Below, piece after piece: positions 33,891 through 45,869 of a DNA stretch of 64,000 nt. How positions within the stretch are numbered: position 1 is the stretch's first letter; every line of letters starts with the position of its first letter. The notes under the pieces are model-generated. The model saw only the letters and a list, made by a program, of their open reading frames with translations. It was not told where the DNA came from and did not search any database. The DNA is taken from contig CM055884.1 of assembly GCA_029582165.1 (NCBI GenBank), positions 19,499,037 through 19,563,036 of the forward strand, in the 5' to 3' direction. Origin of the DNA: Portulaca oleracea (Eukaryota > Streptophyta > Magnoliopsida > Caryophyllales > Portulacaceae). The translations under genes and the position numbers were made by a program.

Positions 33891-34800
33891 TTTCCAAAGA
33901 CCAAGATTTGTTCCCGTAGGGAAGTTATCAAGAGATTAGGGATATCTAATACACAGTGCTTAAAAAAAAAAAAAGAGACTTCCCCGAGGTTTGAGCGAGC
34001 ACCTGTTGTTAGCACTGGATGGCCATCCAAATTGATTAGATTAAGAAATAGAAAGTGATACATTGTCGCAATACTATTTGCTAGGAATCTGAGATTTCGT
34101 GTTATATGGGGTTGGTAAACGCCCGCCCGCCTAATAAAAAATCAGTTTTGGGTGTTGTTTATGGTGTTGAAAATCTTGGTTATTAAATCTGGGTTGAAGA
34201 TTAAACTGTTTGTAAAAAGGATTGGCTAGTTCACTTCTCCCCCTAAATGATTGAAATTAATTGTAACATGTTTTGACTATAGGGGTAAACATTATTGAGT
34301 TTCGTCTCATGTTTGTAAATGTTTTGTTCTTAGGTGAGGACTTCAATGCTGGGAATGGGAACTAGAAGTGAGGTTGTTATGATAGATAGTTGGTTATCAT
34401 AAATTTTTAGAGTCATTAAGAGGACTTCAAGTTAGTTTAGTCTTAATATTGTATTTAAAGTTTGAAGATAAGCGTTGTTATTCTGAGTTGAGTCTTCAAT
34501 TCTATTATTTCTGATTGAACAATTTTTAGGTTGGTTACTTATTCTATTTGCCTTGTATTTCATGGGAGATATGGCAGTAACACCCAAGTAAATTTTGACT
34601 TCCACTATTACCGCTAGGTTGATTGTTGGTATTTTATAATTGAATTCCAAGGCATTATCACCCGTTTCAAGATAGACACCCAAGAGGGAACACTCTTCTC
34701 AAGAGTAGCACCTAAGAGGGAATATCTGTTTCAAGAGAGACAACAAGAGGGAACAAACCAAAAGAATATCCCATCCTCCAGAACCAAAGGCATCGACCCT
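33891..34800. other. Non-coding stretch
   Basis: No open frame with a recognisable domain, no RNA gene and no clear repeat boundary. Short A run at 33962-33973. Confidence 0.4.
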
Positions 34801-34807
34801 TCACCGC

Positions 34808-35035
34808 CACCAGCCAGAGGATATTGTTCCCGAGACTTCCTTGTTTATTCAAGACAACAAGCGCATGACTTCGCTTCCAAGTGTTGACCAACACCAGCTA
34901 AATGATATTTTTCCCAAGGCCTCCTTTTATACAAGAAAACAACGGCAAGAATTTGCTTCCAAGTATCGGACAATAATAGCGTACTTTGATCATCATCTTA
35001 CCCAGATTCGATCAAAGTAGGGGGCTACCTGTTGA
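34808..35035 (+). other. 3' end of a gypsy internal region with polypurine tract
   Basis: Two diverged 84-base repeats (starting CACCAGCCAGAGGATATT at 34808 and CACCAGCTAAATGATATT at 34892) precede a purine-rich tract AAAGTAGGGGGC at 35014-35025 and then TGTTGACACCAAC at 35030, a plausible start of a 3' LTR on the plus strand. It may be the tail of element D or of another element. The LTR beyond about 35150 is not recognisable. Confidence 0.45.
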
Positions 35036-35420
35036 CACCAACTTTTGTCAGAACGAGTTGTATAAAACTTGTAATTGGTTTTTATTTGATTTTTTTAGGT
35101 TCAATTACATGAATAATCAATTACAGACATCACTCCCTCTTCTAAAATAAAGGTCATCTATTGCCATTTCCGTTGACACCTTGTTGATGAAGCAATACAC
35201 ACCAATGCCAAGAACACCAAACTCCAATACTAATATCGACAATAGAGCCACAACCCCATGATACTCCAATAATCACTTGTTCAATGTCAAAATTTCAATC
35301 CAACAATGTAACCACATCGGGAATGAGGGTCACCTATATGATCAAACAATAGAGAATAACTTTAACAACTAAGAACAACAAAGATCAAGCAAGAGATCAC
35401 CTGAGAGCTTTGATACTAGA

Positions 35421-36660
35421 TGGAGCGTGTGCGTAGTGGGAATGATAAAAAACCATGCTTGATCATAATAATGCCATTGATGTTCTTGAAAGATGGTTGA
35501 TAATAATCTTGAAAGGAATAGGAAGATAATAATAACCCAAAGATGAACACACCAACAACTTAACATCGAAGGAACTTGATATATTATTGGTAAAGGATGA
35601 TCCACAACCAAGAGTTAACACCCCACCATGATTAGCTAAAGGAAAACCACCACTAATCATAAAGGAATGACTTGGTTTCATCACCGTTCATTAGCAAAGC
35701 AATGGATAAAGAGAACAAGATTTTAGAGAGAGTTTTGAGTAAGTACCATTTTCATTCATCAAAAGTTAAGTTCCTCTCTTTTCCAATTACTCATATATAT
35801 GTAAGGATAGGGATGGAACCCCAAAAATAAAATGAGCAGAAAAAGGGTCATTAACCCAAGAATTAATTACATCTCAAAGCCTAATCTAACCCAGCAATAC
35901 GTTGGGAAGAAAAAGGCCTAAAACATAATTACATTGATTAGAAATGAAAAGATAAAACTACGCTTAATGAAGAAAGGGAAAAACTGAAATCAGTAGGGGC
36001 GTCGCGGGCACGACACAGGTCGTCGCGGGCACGACACAGGTCGTCGCGGCCGCGAGGTGTTGTCTTTCACGAGGGGGTACCGTCCAGGATGGACCGTTGC
36101 GGGCGTGACGGCCAGTGTAGTAGCCGCGATAGTCGATGGAGAAATTTCACTCGCCAATCGCCTCAATGAGTCACGGCAGTGACTAAGGAGGTCACAGTTG
36201 CAACGTCGATATAAAGGATGGACGTCTCGATCATGATGTATCCGTCGTGGGCGTGACAATAGCGCTTGCTTACAAACGTCACGAGCATGACGTACCTTAG
36301 CCCCCATCTTCTTCACAAAATATTGTAAGGTCGTCGCGGTTGTGGCAGAACCATCACGAGTGCGACGGCCAAGACTTGGCCTAAGGTCAAGGTCGTGACA
36401 TAAACGTCATGAGCATGACGACCTTCTAGACCAAAAGCTGAAATCCTTGGCAAAAAAAAAGAGGGGCGGGAAAACAAGGGTCGCGGTCGCGCCCACAATG
36501 TCTTGTTCCTCAGCCAAAACGCCCCCTAAGGCCTATCACGGGCGTGGCAGGGTGAGTTACGGCCGTGACGGGTATGATGCTCCCCTTTTCTCTTTTCCAC
36601 TTCTTCTCCTCACCTCTTCTTCGGTCCCCTTCTCCTTATTCTTACCGGTATGAAAACAAG
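35421..36660 (-). repeat. LTR C, diverged relative of LTR B, with palindrome array
   Basis: Starts TGGAGCGTGTGCGTAG and is preceded by a decayed primer-binding site (GCTTTGATACTA, 35408-35419). It shares blocks with LTR B in the same order: CACCCCACCATGATTA, AAAGGAATGACTTG and GGATAAAG. From about 35995 to 36570 it carries repeated GTCGCGGGCACGAC-type near-palindromes where LTR B has GACTCGGGCGAGTC. The right end is not defined. The leader upstream (35150-35407) is non-coding. Confidence 0.55.
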
Positions 36661-37107
36661 GCCCCTTTAGAGGCTATCACGACCCATCCATTGGATGGTT
36701 GTGACAACTCGGCTTTGCCCCGGGTCGATGAGGAATTGGAACGAATCGATCGGCCTAGAAGCAACCTGCTTGGCCCATGTAACAAGGGTCGAGAAACGAA
36801 CCCGGGATGCTTCAACCAAGCAAATTGCACTAATCAAGAACACACAATTAAAAGAAAGAGGAGTAAAACTCACTAGATTAGGGTTTCAATGGCAAAACCC
36901 AAGAAAAACACTTGAAATTGCAATGAAGATTTTGAATTCTTCAATGGAATTAACAGGACATTGCATTAAGGACCAGTAAAGTTCGAAGGAAAGTAGAGTT
37001 AGGTAAATAGTTATCAAAAGTCACCGAAATTTATTGAAATTTACCGAAATTTACCGACTTTTACAATATATACTTGGGGGAAAAAGGGGTCGAAACGCAG
37101 TCATTTT
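36661..37107 (-). repeat. LTR H, left part (split by element G)
   Basis: Non-coding sequence that continues at 40212 if element G is removed. Contains a short run of ACCGAAATTT repeats at 37018-37062. Ends at the G insertion point with ...CAGTCATTTT. Confidence 0.4.
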
Positions 37108-38377
37108 TGACATATGTACGCTCAAGATAAATCAAAGTGCATGAGCAACACACATCAAAGACACTAAGTAACAACAGTCACTCGGTTTTCTTAGCCAAAT
37201 CAAGGCTTAGAACACGAAAATAACACTAAGAATAAATCATCAAAGAATGAAAAACAAATGAAGAACAAAGGATAAGCATGTCTTTTCCTTTGATACAAAC
37301 TCACCAAAAACGAATTCACAAGGGCTGGTACTTGTAATCTTACTTTTGGATACAGACACACCACCAAAAGATCAAAAACAAGCTCTACATAACACCACTT
37401 GATTAGCCAAATCAAGATACTAAAGTAGAAATTTTGAGAGTTATTAGTTACTCGCAAACAAGAAGAAGCTCAAAGCTTTCATTCACTCAACAAGCCATAT
37501 ATGCTACAAAATGAGTATAATACGTGATATATAGTTGAAGCTAGCACACTAACTAGGCAAGCACCTCACTAATTACAACACTTTAGGTTTCCTAATCATG
37601 AAGAAAAGTAAAAATCATGATTAAAAAGGCTAAGTATACGTAAACCCAGCTACTGCATTCCTTCCCTTTGAATTCTTCATCCAAAAATAATTGATGAGGC
37701 AGCCAATAAGAACATTCCACAAGTTAGCTTCCCATTGGAACATCAAGGACACTTCATGCCTCTCTAATAAGGACACTACTCTACTTGCTTGCTTGGCATT
37801 TCCAATCACCTAGAACACCTCCTTAACATAACAAAGAGTTGGAAATTCGTTTATAGCATGAAAAGACCGAATTACCCTTGATAAAACTCCAAAAAGACAA
37901 ACGAGCCAGATTTGAGCCAAACCAGGTACACTGATTTTGCAAGGGCTATTGGGAACTCAAATGAACTCCATATTGGACGTGTAAGATATTTTTGGAAAGC
38001 TTATTCAATGCTCTTCAACCTCATAGGGCAAGATCAGAGTAGACATCTCAATTTTTAGATATAGACACAAATAGAATAAGTACTAATCAGGATGAATGGC
38101 ACTTTAAACTATAAGTGTTTTCCTTAAACTCATTGTTGGCCATACACCTTTCTTGCACCATATTAGCTACTCTCTTATCAAAAGATAACTCATATAAGAG
38201 TTATTCACACCAGAACATTGGCATTCTTGTTGGTTGTTCGGAAAATGCACGCCAATGTTCGTCTTACTTGATTCTTGGACTGACTAAGTGACGTTCTTGT
38301 GCCAATACGGTTCCAGTGCACCCTTTATGGACCTCAGATCCCTAAGTGTGAGACTAAGGCATGATGAATCTACATCA
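37108..38377 (-). repeat. 3' LTR of element G
   Basis: Matches the other LTR along its whole length with scattered substitutions and small indels. Begins TGACATATGTACGCTC on the plus strand and ends AATCTACATCA. Confidence 0.8.
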
Positions 38378-38486
38378 TACTCCCCTTCCGAGAAAAAGTT
38401 TATCCTCAAACTTTAGGGCTTCCTTTCAAGAAACATAATCTACATTGGAAAATTTGCATACCTCCAGGATCAAACACTTTGTTTTG

Positions 38487-38891
38487 CTAAGAATTTTGAT
38501 GGCTATTCTGAGGGGGTAAATGAGTTGGTTTCTCTCTCGAAAACTCAAAGGGATAGTGTTTTAGGGTAGGGCTTTGAATGGGATGGCCTTTTGTGGAGTT
38601 TTGCTGGAACTCTTTGAAAGCATTGAACTCATGATGAGCAAATGCTAACAAAGGAGGCATATAGAGATCAAATTCTTTGGAACAATAATCAGCTCTAAAC
38701 GTAGTGTTTGGTGCTGACTTTGTTTCACAAGCAACCTCCTTCACTTCTTGGTGCATCCTGGAATTTGAATTCAAGTCCATAAGATCTTCCCCATCACCAT
38801 ACACATTAGAGATAGGAGGTTGATCAAAACAAGTTGGACTTTCAACTTCTACGAGATTACCATCTTCAAAAGGGTAGAAAATAGCCTCCAT
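38487..38891 (-). CDS. 134-codon ORF inside element G
   Basis: Starts MEAIFYPFEDGNLVEVESPT at 38891. No recognisable domain in the first 90 residues. The C-terminal end (TKGHPIQSPTLKHYPFEF ... THLPPQ) and its DNA resemble the protease-RT linker of family A (TKGHPIITSLMER ... GLPPQ), including GGCCTTTTGTGG-GTTTT on the plus strand. It is therefore most likely a deletion-fused relic of a gag-pol reading frame. Whether it is translated is unknown. An upstream in-frame extension to 39023 runs into the LTR and is not favoured. Confidence 0.45.
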   Translation of the reverse strand: MEAIFYPFEDGNLVEVESPTCFDQPPISNVYGDGEDLMDLNSNSRMHQEVKEVACETKSAPNTTFRADYCSKEFDLYMPPLLAFAHHEFNAFKEFQQNSTKGHPIQSPTLKHYPFEFSREKPTHLPPQNSHQNS

Positions 38892-38953
38892 ATCGATCTC
38901 TTTCTCAGCTGGAAGTGAACCACCAAGATAGTAGCTAGCTCTGATACCAATTC

Positions 38954-40206
38954 TGATGAATGTACGCTCAAGATAAATCAGAGTGCACGAACAACACACA
39001 TCAAAGACTCTACGTAAGAACACTCACTCGATTTTCTTAGCCAAATCAAGGCTTAGAACACGAAAATAACACTAAGAACAAGTCACCAAAGAACGACAAA
39101 CAAATAAAGAACAAAGGATAGGCAAGTGTTTTCGTTTGATACAGACTCGCCACAAACAAATTCTCAAGGCTAGTTACTTGTAATCTCACTTTTGGATATA
39201 GACACACCACCAAAAGATCAAAAACCAGCTCTACATAACACTACTTGATTAGCCAAATCAAGATACTAAAGTAGAAATTTTGAGAGTTATTAGTTCCTCA
39301 CAAACAAAAAGTAGCTTAAAGCTTTCATTGACTCAACAAGTCATATATATATGCTGCAAAATGAGTACAATATGTGAGACATAGTTGAAGCTAGTACACT
39401 AACTAAGCAAGCACCTCACTAATTACAACACTTTAGGTTTCCTAATCATGAAGAAAGGTACAAATCATGATTAAAAAGGCAAAGTATGTGTAAACCTAAC
39501 TGCTGTACTCCTTCCCTTTGAGGTCTTCGTCCAAAATAGTTGATAAGGCAGCCAATAAGAACATTCCACAATGTAGCTTCCCATTAGACCATCAAGGACA
39601 CTTCATGCCTCTCTAATAAAGATACCTCTCTTCTTGCTTGCTTGCTTGGCATTTCCAATCAGCTAGAACATCTCCTTAACGTAACAAAGAGTGGAAAATT
39701 CATTTATAGCATAAAAAGACCAAATTACCCTTGGTAAAACTCCAAAAAGACAAACAAGACAAATTTGAGCCAAACTAGGTACACTGATTTTGCAAGGGCT
39801 GTTGGGATTTCAAATGAACTCCAAATTGGACGTGTAAGAGCTTTTTGGAAAACTTATTCAATGCTCTTCAAAAGTCTCAATTTTCAGATATAGACACAAA
39901 TAGAATAGGTACCAATCGAGATGAATGACACTTTAAACTATAAGTGTTTGCCTTAAAATCATTGCTGGCCATACACCTTTCTTGCACCATGTTGGCTACT
40001 CTCTTATCAAAAGATAACTCTTTTAAGAGTTATTCACACCCCAACATTAGCATTCTTGTTGGTTATTTAGAAAATGCATGCTAGCGTTCGTCTTGCTTGA
40101 TGCTTAGACTGGCTAAGTGACGTCCTTGTGCCAATACGGTTCCAATGCACCCTCCATGGACCTTGGATCCCCAAGTGTGAGACTAAGGCATGATGAATCT
40201 ACATCA
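38954..40206 (-). repeat. 5' LTR of element G
   Basis: Begins TGATGAATGTACGCTC four bases from the primer-binding motif and ends CTACATCA. No palindrome array of the kind seen in LTRs A, B, C and H. Confidence 0.8.
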
Positions 40207-40211
40207 GTTTT

Positions 40212-40740
40212 GCCCCGAAACTAATCTGGAAAAAATGGGCATCACGGTCGTGATTGGGTGTGTCACGGGCATGAGGCATGAAAATCAATAGAAGAACAAC
40301 ACAAGCTTCGCATCCCTCACGGCGTGACCTGTGGATGTCACGGCCGTGAAGGGCCTTCTGTCTGGTCTTTTCCTAAAGGTTATGGTCGTGAGACCCAGGG
40401 TCATCGTCGTGAGACTCGGTCTCTCAAAACCCAGAATTTCCTCTCCTGGCATGTCACGGCCGCGACACCCATTCTGTCCAGGGGTCAAAATCTTCAATCT
40501 TTGTTGGCCAAGGGATGACTAGGGTCACGGCCGTGACATTTTGGCTCATGGCCGTGACACCCCTTCCGACGGCTTTGGTCCTCTTGACTCTCCCTAAGGT
40601 TAAGGTAATGCTTGACTTTCCTTCGTCTCGGGCCAGGTTTTCTCGGGGTTTGTATTGGGATCTCGGCCTTTCTACAAATGATCCCTATTTTGGCCTCGGT
40701 TTGCATACTTTTGCTCCACAAGCCCATAATTGCTTAAGAT
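40212..40740 (-). repeat. LTR H, right part, with GTCACGGCCGTGAC palindromes
   Basis: Resumes LTR H after element G. Carries a perfect 14-bp palindrome GTCACGGCCGTGAC at 40524-40537 and several near copies (GTCACGGCCGTGAA at 40337, GTCACGGCCGCGAC at 40455, ATGGCCGTGAC at 40549). No ORF with a recognisable domain. It may be the 3' LTR of the pol relic at 44285-45665, which is on the same strand. Confidence 0.45.
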
Positions 40741-42925
40741 ACCTACAAAGGAAGAAAAACAACAGAAAAACACTAAATTTATTCACTGAACTCGGGAAAA
40801 TGCAAAGGAAAAAGGACGCATTTAGGCTCAAAATGGAGCCTAAACACCCCCATCACTTAGCCTTTTGCTGGTCTCGAGCAAAATAAAACAAAGAACTAAA
40901 CAAAACAAACAAGAAAACACCTAACTCACTTTCGTAGGAATCGCGGATGTATTTAACATATGCAACACGCCCTTTAAACCCCCCGGTAGCCTGGGTGGAT
41001 AAGGTTGGTCTCGTGAGGGTTTGTAGAAGCTGTACCCACAAAAGCCAAAGGGAAAAGAAGAAAAAGGAGAAAAGAAAGTGAAAATCAAAACTTTACCAAA
41101 GAAGAGGAGAATTCATGATCATAGTTATGTAAAAGCTACTCAGACAACATTGTTGATCAACCAAAAGCAGTTAATATGTACATGCCAAGACACTAGACTC
41201 GGGTGAGACCAATCTTTCATATTTTCCACTTCAACCTTGCCCAACGGGTCCTTGTGCACAAGTGCAAGTGTCCCTAATCTATTCTTGGTTAAATAAAGGC
41301 AAGATGGTCAAGTCTCAGCTATCCAAGCAGACATGCACACTTTTATTAATTAATGACTCGGTATACGTCACCCCCGCCCTATTTTGTGTCGTCCTTGGCT
41401 TGGTGAGGGCCGCAGGTTACATAGGAGGAGGTTTCGCACTTTATTCACTCATTTATTCTCCTTTTTTTCTAGTTGGCACGTTTCGAGATATGGTGCGGCC
41501 CGTATAGGGTTTACTCTCCCAGTGTGGTTTTTCTCCGAACATAAACAAGGTACTTAAGGGGCGAGGGGCCACGAACCACCCACGCCAAACCACGCTGGTA
41601 AACCAACAAACAAGCATATATACTTTTTTTCATTTTTCTTTTATTTTCTTCTCTCTTTTTTTTCTTTTATTTTCATTTTGTGCCGGGTTTTCTGGGAATT
41701 TACACGGCCCTTCGAAAAGGGGTTACCCTCCCAACTAGGGGTGCTCCATACGTATATGAAGTACTTCAAGGGTGTGAGTGTTGTCCACTCACACCAACCC
41801 TTGTTGGTTTCACCAACTTATTAGGAGCAAGAAAAGCATGAACAACTTAAACAAAAACCTTCTAAACTAAGAAAATGACAAAAATAAACTAGAGGTGATT
41901 TAAGGGTAAGGACACCGCTTTGCAAAGGTGAAAAACCTATCGAATAATTCAAGGTCACCCCCAAAGAATAGGTTTGGCACGCATATAATGACTATTTTGG
42001 CTGAACAACTCAGTTATCTAAGCAGCTAAAAGCATAAAAACAACCATAAGCTACTCTTAAAGAAGAAGAAGAAAAAAAGCTTTATAGGATTTTCACTTGA
42101 TTTTTTTTCTCTTTTTTTTCTTTTCAGAAACTTTTTTGAAGTCACAAAAACAAAAACTAACTAAACTACCCAAAAACAAAAACAAAAACAAAAACTAACT
42201 ACCCAAATGAGAATACCCCCCCCCCCCACACACACACACACACACATAAACGTCACAATGTCCTTATTGTGAGGGTAAGAGTCTCAAAAGGGGCAAAAGC
42301 AAACACATAAGAACAAGTAGAAACACAAAAGTGGTGGTTACCCGAGCCCACACGGCTCCAACATCCATTATCCAACACACACTCAATGGGGCGCACCACC
42401 AAAAGAAAAATCAAACATGCAACACAATATATAAAAGTCAAAGGGAAATGAAAAAGGAAAAGTGGAACGAGATTACTAGAAGAGTCTTCAAAGTGCATAG
42501 ATGCAAAGCTCAATCCACGAAGGGAAAGAAAAACACAAAGGTTATGAAAAACAAACCATCCTACACTATATGCATCTAACTAGTATGCAATGAAATGAAA
42601 GTGCAAACGAGTGAAAAAGATATTAAAATGTATGCTAAGTGGTACTATACTGTATGCTGACTCGAACTAAAAAGGGAAAAACAAGCTACCAAACTAAGGG
42701 AAAGAAAGTTATTTACAAATGTACATTAGTTGTGATAAACCCCGATCCTCGTCTCGATGTTGCTGAGGAGAGAATCGGGGGGGATGCTACCAACCCGCAT
42801 AAAACACCTAACTAAGGCATTGAAACGCTAAAATGATCAATCGTGAGGGGATGACAACACCCTCGGGGAATCAAGCAAACATACAAGCACGACCCACCTA
42901 CTATAAGCACCGTCCTAACATGTGA
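40741..42925. other. Non-coding stretch of a decayed LTR element
   Basis: No domain-bearing frame. Contains T/C-rich and A-rich tracts (41620-41690, 42055-42210) and a C10 plus CA microsatellite at 42217-42246. Position between LTR H and a minus-strand pol relic suggests the untranslated 3' part of a gypsy element. Confidence 0.4.
42217..42246. repeat. C-run and CA microsatellite
   Basis: A run of C followed directly by a CA dinucleotide tract. Confidence 0.9.
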
Positions 42926-42930
42926 TGCAA

Positions 42931-43982
42931 TTAAATGCACAAATCAACAAATGAGCATAGGGAGGGGCGGGGAAACTCACAATCAATGGCCAATGCCTCT
43001 GTGAGGGGGTTGTCGAGGAGGATACGTCGGATGGTGCCACCTTGGTGGTGCCGATTGGCGATCTCCCTATGATTAGTAGTGGTAAGCCATGTCGGTGAGG
43101 AGCTGGCTCTGGTAGTAGGAGTGGTGGGATTGCCATTGGAGGGAGCGTTGCATATCCGCGAGAATAAAACCTTGAGTCTCCAGGGTGGATTCAATTCCAT
43201 GGATCATTGACTGGTTCTAGTTGACCTCCGATGAGAGATGATCGAGGTAATAGTGAACCTCATGAGTTCTCTGCGGAACTTTTGGAAATCCCAAGCCTCT
43301 TCCCTATGTTCGCCTCCCCCATACTCTTCGTCCCCTTGCTCTTCTTCTCCTCTTTTGCTCCTCCTCTTCTTCTTCTTCATCTGAATCATCACCATCATCC
43401 CCACCTCCATCTCGGGTGACACGCAACCACTTTTATCGCTTGGTGATGTCGATAACACGCTTAGCCCATTGGGGATCGAGGAGCATGCCATGGGACTCTA
43501 TCGTACTATGGTAGTACGAGCGGATCAATGCACCCTGCTTATGCGGCTTAATAATTTGCATATTGAACAATGTTGCTCCATCCAGCCATGCAAGTGAAGT
43601 GAGGCTGGTACTTCCTCAAGTAGGCCCGATAACCGATTTGGTCTAGGATGACACAAATGATGTGCCTAATCCCTATAGTCGATTTACCTGTGGGGCAGCT
43701 GATGGAGACTAGCTGTTGCAAGATCATCTTTCCTCACATGGTTCCTATTCTCGTCACGCCCAAAGACGGAGTTAGAGATGAGTAGATGAAAATATCATAT
43801 GGCCGCCCTTGATAAAGCCGGATCATAGTACCGAGGCGTCCCGAAGACATTAGGGGTTGAGGTCTCCTCCTACGGCAAGTGATGGCCTTCATGGCCTGTT
43901 GGTCATCGAGGAGGGCGGCATAAGAATACATAATGCCCTTGGCGGGAAGCTCGAGCCTTTGATTGAGCTCTTCCAATGTCAT
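42931..43982 (-). pseudogene. Unclassified transposon ORF remnant
   Basis: Minus-strand frames, shifted several times, read MTLEELNQRLELPAKGIMYS (from 43982), then ASLAWLDGATLFNMQIIKP and SHGMLLDPQWAKRV (about 43610-43450), a very acidic stretch (poly-Glu near 43370) and HGIESTLETQGFILADMQRS (about 43200-43140). The order globular-acidic-coiled resembles the N-terminal ORF of some plant gypsy elements, but I could not match a family. Stops and shifts are many. Confidence 0.4.
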
Positions 43983-44284
43983 TTGGTTAGCCTACCACCT
44001 ACTCTATAGCTCAATCTTGTATCTGGGTGACAGTTTCTCTCAACCCTTAAGGAGTTCAAGAACTCCAAAATAGGTTAATCATAAACCGGTGTGTTTATCT
44101 TTACAAACGATGGTCATCCCATCCTTTCAATCAATACCTTGAGACTACGCCTCATGAAAAGGTTTTACAAGTATCATTGTGATAAACACATGGCAAACAT
44201 ATTTTCTGATTTTTGAAAGATTCATATTTTGCATTAACAACGTGCGTCACATTCGGCGACATTGTTGGTGGCATTGAAGTCCAC

Positions 44285-45665
44285 CTTAACTTAGGTAGGG
44301 GTATGTGCGCCTTCGGGCAATATTAGAAGAACCCACATGACACATCCCATTTGATTGGACGCGATGTCGGAATACATCTCCCATGTGGCATCGTTAGTGA
44401 GAAAAATTTCATTATTAGGGAATTCCAAGTTAGTGCTCAAAGGTTCCTCTAAGGGAAAGTCAACTAGGAAATAAGACACAACTCTTCCTTTAATGGATTC
44501 TGCGACATGAATTTCAAACTGAATTCGAACAACACCACCCATTAGGCTATTCGATTATTGATTGTAGGTTGTTCTATAATAGACTTGATAGGATTAAATC
44601 CAGCCACAACATAGACAGTACATGGTTGCATGTAGTGCCTCAACTTTTTTGTAGCCATACCAAGGCGAGTTCCATTTTCTTGATGTTGGCATACCAACTT
44701 CGTACTCCATGAACTTCTTGCTTATGTAATAAGTGGCTCTCTCCTGCTCTTCCACCTGTTGCTAGCAAAGCTTCCATCGTGGAATCTGTTATTGTAAGGT
44801 ATATAAAGGAGGAGACTCTCATTTGGTACTAGAGACACGAGCATGGGAGGATGTTAAGTACTCCTTAATTTTGTCAAAATTCGTCTGACATTGATCATCG
44901 CATTCTACCTTAGCTCTTTTCTTTAACTTCTTGAACAAAGATTCAGAAGTTATAGTGAGCTTAGAAATGAACATTCTGATATATTGTACCCAGCCCAAGA
45001 AACGTTAAATATCCTTATTTATTTTTGGAGGTTTCATTTCTTTGATGGCCTTTATTTTAGAAGATCCACCTCAATTCCCTATTATCTCACCACATAATCC
45101 AATAACTTGCCTGATGTGACCCCAAAAGCCACTTTTGGGGGTTAAGCCTCGTCTTCTTCTTCCTTAGCCTAAGAAAGAATTTCCAAAGGTTATCGATGTG
45201 TCCCTTCCTTGCCTTGGATTTGATGATCATGTCATCCACATAAACTTCAACCTCTTTGTGTATCATAACATGGAGTAGTGTGTTTGTTGTTCGTTGGTAC
45301 ATGGCCCCTACCTTCTTGAGGCCGAAGGGAAACACCACATAACAATATGTTCCCAAGGGGTGGGGAACGATGTTTTCACTATATCTTCGTTCGCCAGCGT
45401 GATTTGATTGTACCTGACATACCCATCCATGGAGGATAGTAATTCATGACCGCAAGTGTTATCCACCAAGACATCAACAAGAGATAATGGAAAGTTGTCT
45501 TAAGGGTTGGTTTTCTTAATCTCTAAAGTCGACATACATCCTCGTCTTCCCATATTTCCTAAGAACAGGAACGATATTGGCTACCTATTTGGGAAACTCC
45601 ACCTTCCGGATGAATTTTACGTTCGACTGCTTAACCACTTTCTCCTCTATCTTCTTAGCCTATTT
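44285..45665 (-). pseudogene. Ty3/gypsy pol relic with RT and two RNase H segments (H)
   Basis: Reading minus from 45665: FIRKVEFPK (stop) VANIVPVLRKYGKTRM, then VDVLVDNTCGHELLSSMDGY, GTYCYVVFPFGLKKVGAMYQ and VEVYVDDMIIKSKARKGHID. These are RT blocks in order, with the active-site YVDD intact. RNase H follows (SSFIYLTITDSTMEALL, about 44815), then a second RNase H-like start (EMYSDIASNQMGCVMWVL, about 44400-44300) and ATNNVAEC near 44265. The RT-RNaseH-second RNaseH order is the mark of the Tat/Ogre group. Several stops and shifts; the linker between the RNase H segments is shortened; no integrase found. Confidence 0.7.
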
Positions 45666-45869
45666 TGGTTTGATTCTCTGAGCCTTTTTTCATACCAGTT
45701 TAGCATAGTAAGTTATATCTAACTTAACTTATTTTTACCTTACCTTACACAATTTCCTTAAAAACACTCAAACCAAACACAAAATTTTAGTTGAAAGAAA
45801 TTGAAATAATATTATTTTAATCATTAAACCATTCCACATTTTAATTTATCTAGAGCTTTTCTAAATGTC

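Larger units (their letters stand above)
37108..40206 (-). mobile_element. Short non-autonomous LTR element G
   Basis: Two LTRs of about 1.25-1.27 kb (37108-38377 and 38954-40206), both TG...CA, flank only 576 bases of internal DNA. The minus-strand primer-binding motif TGGTATCAGAGC lies at 38949-38938 and a polypurine tract (GGAAGGGGAGTA) abuts the 3' LTR at 38389-38378. Flanks ATTTT and GTTTT are a 4-of-5 target duplication. Internal DNA has one 134-codon ORF. It is larger than typical TRIM elements because of its LTRs, but with a TRIM-like tiny interior. Confidence 0.8.

Noticed and set aside
35990..36570. CpG-island promoter of a host gene.
   Set aside because: The CG richness comes from repeated palindrome-like words inside an LTR, and no gene follows on either strand.
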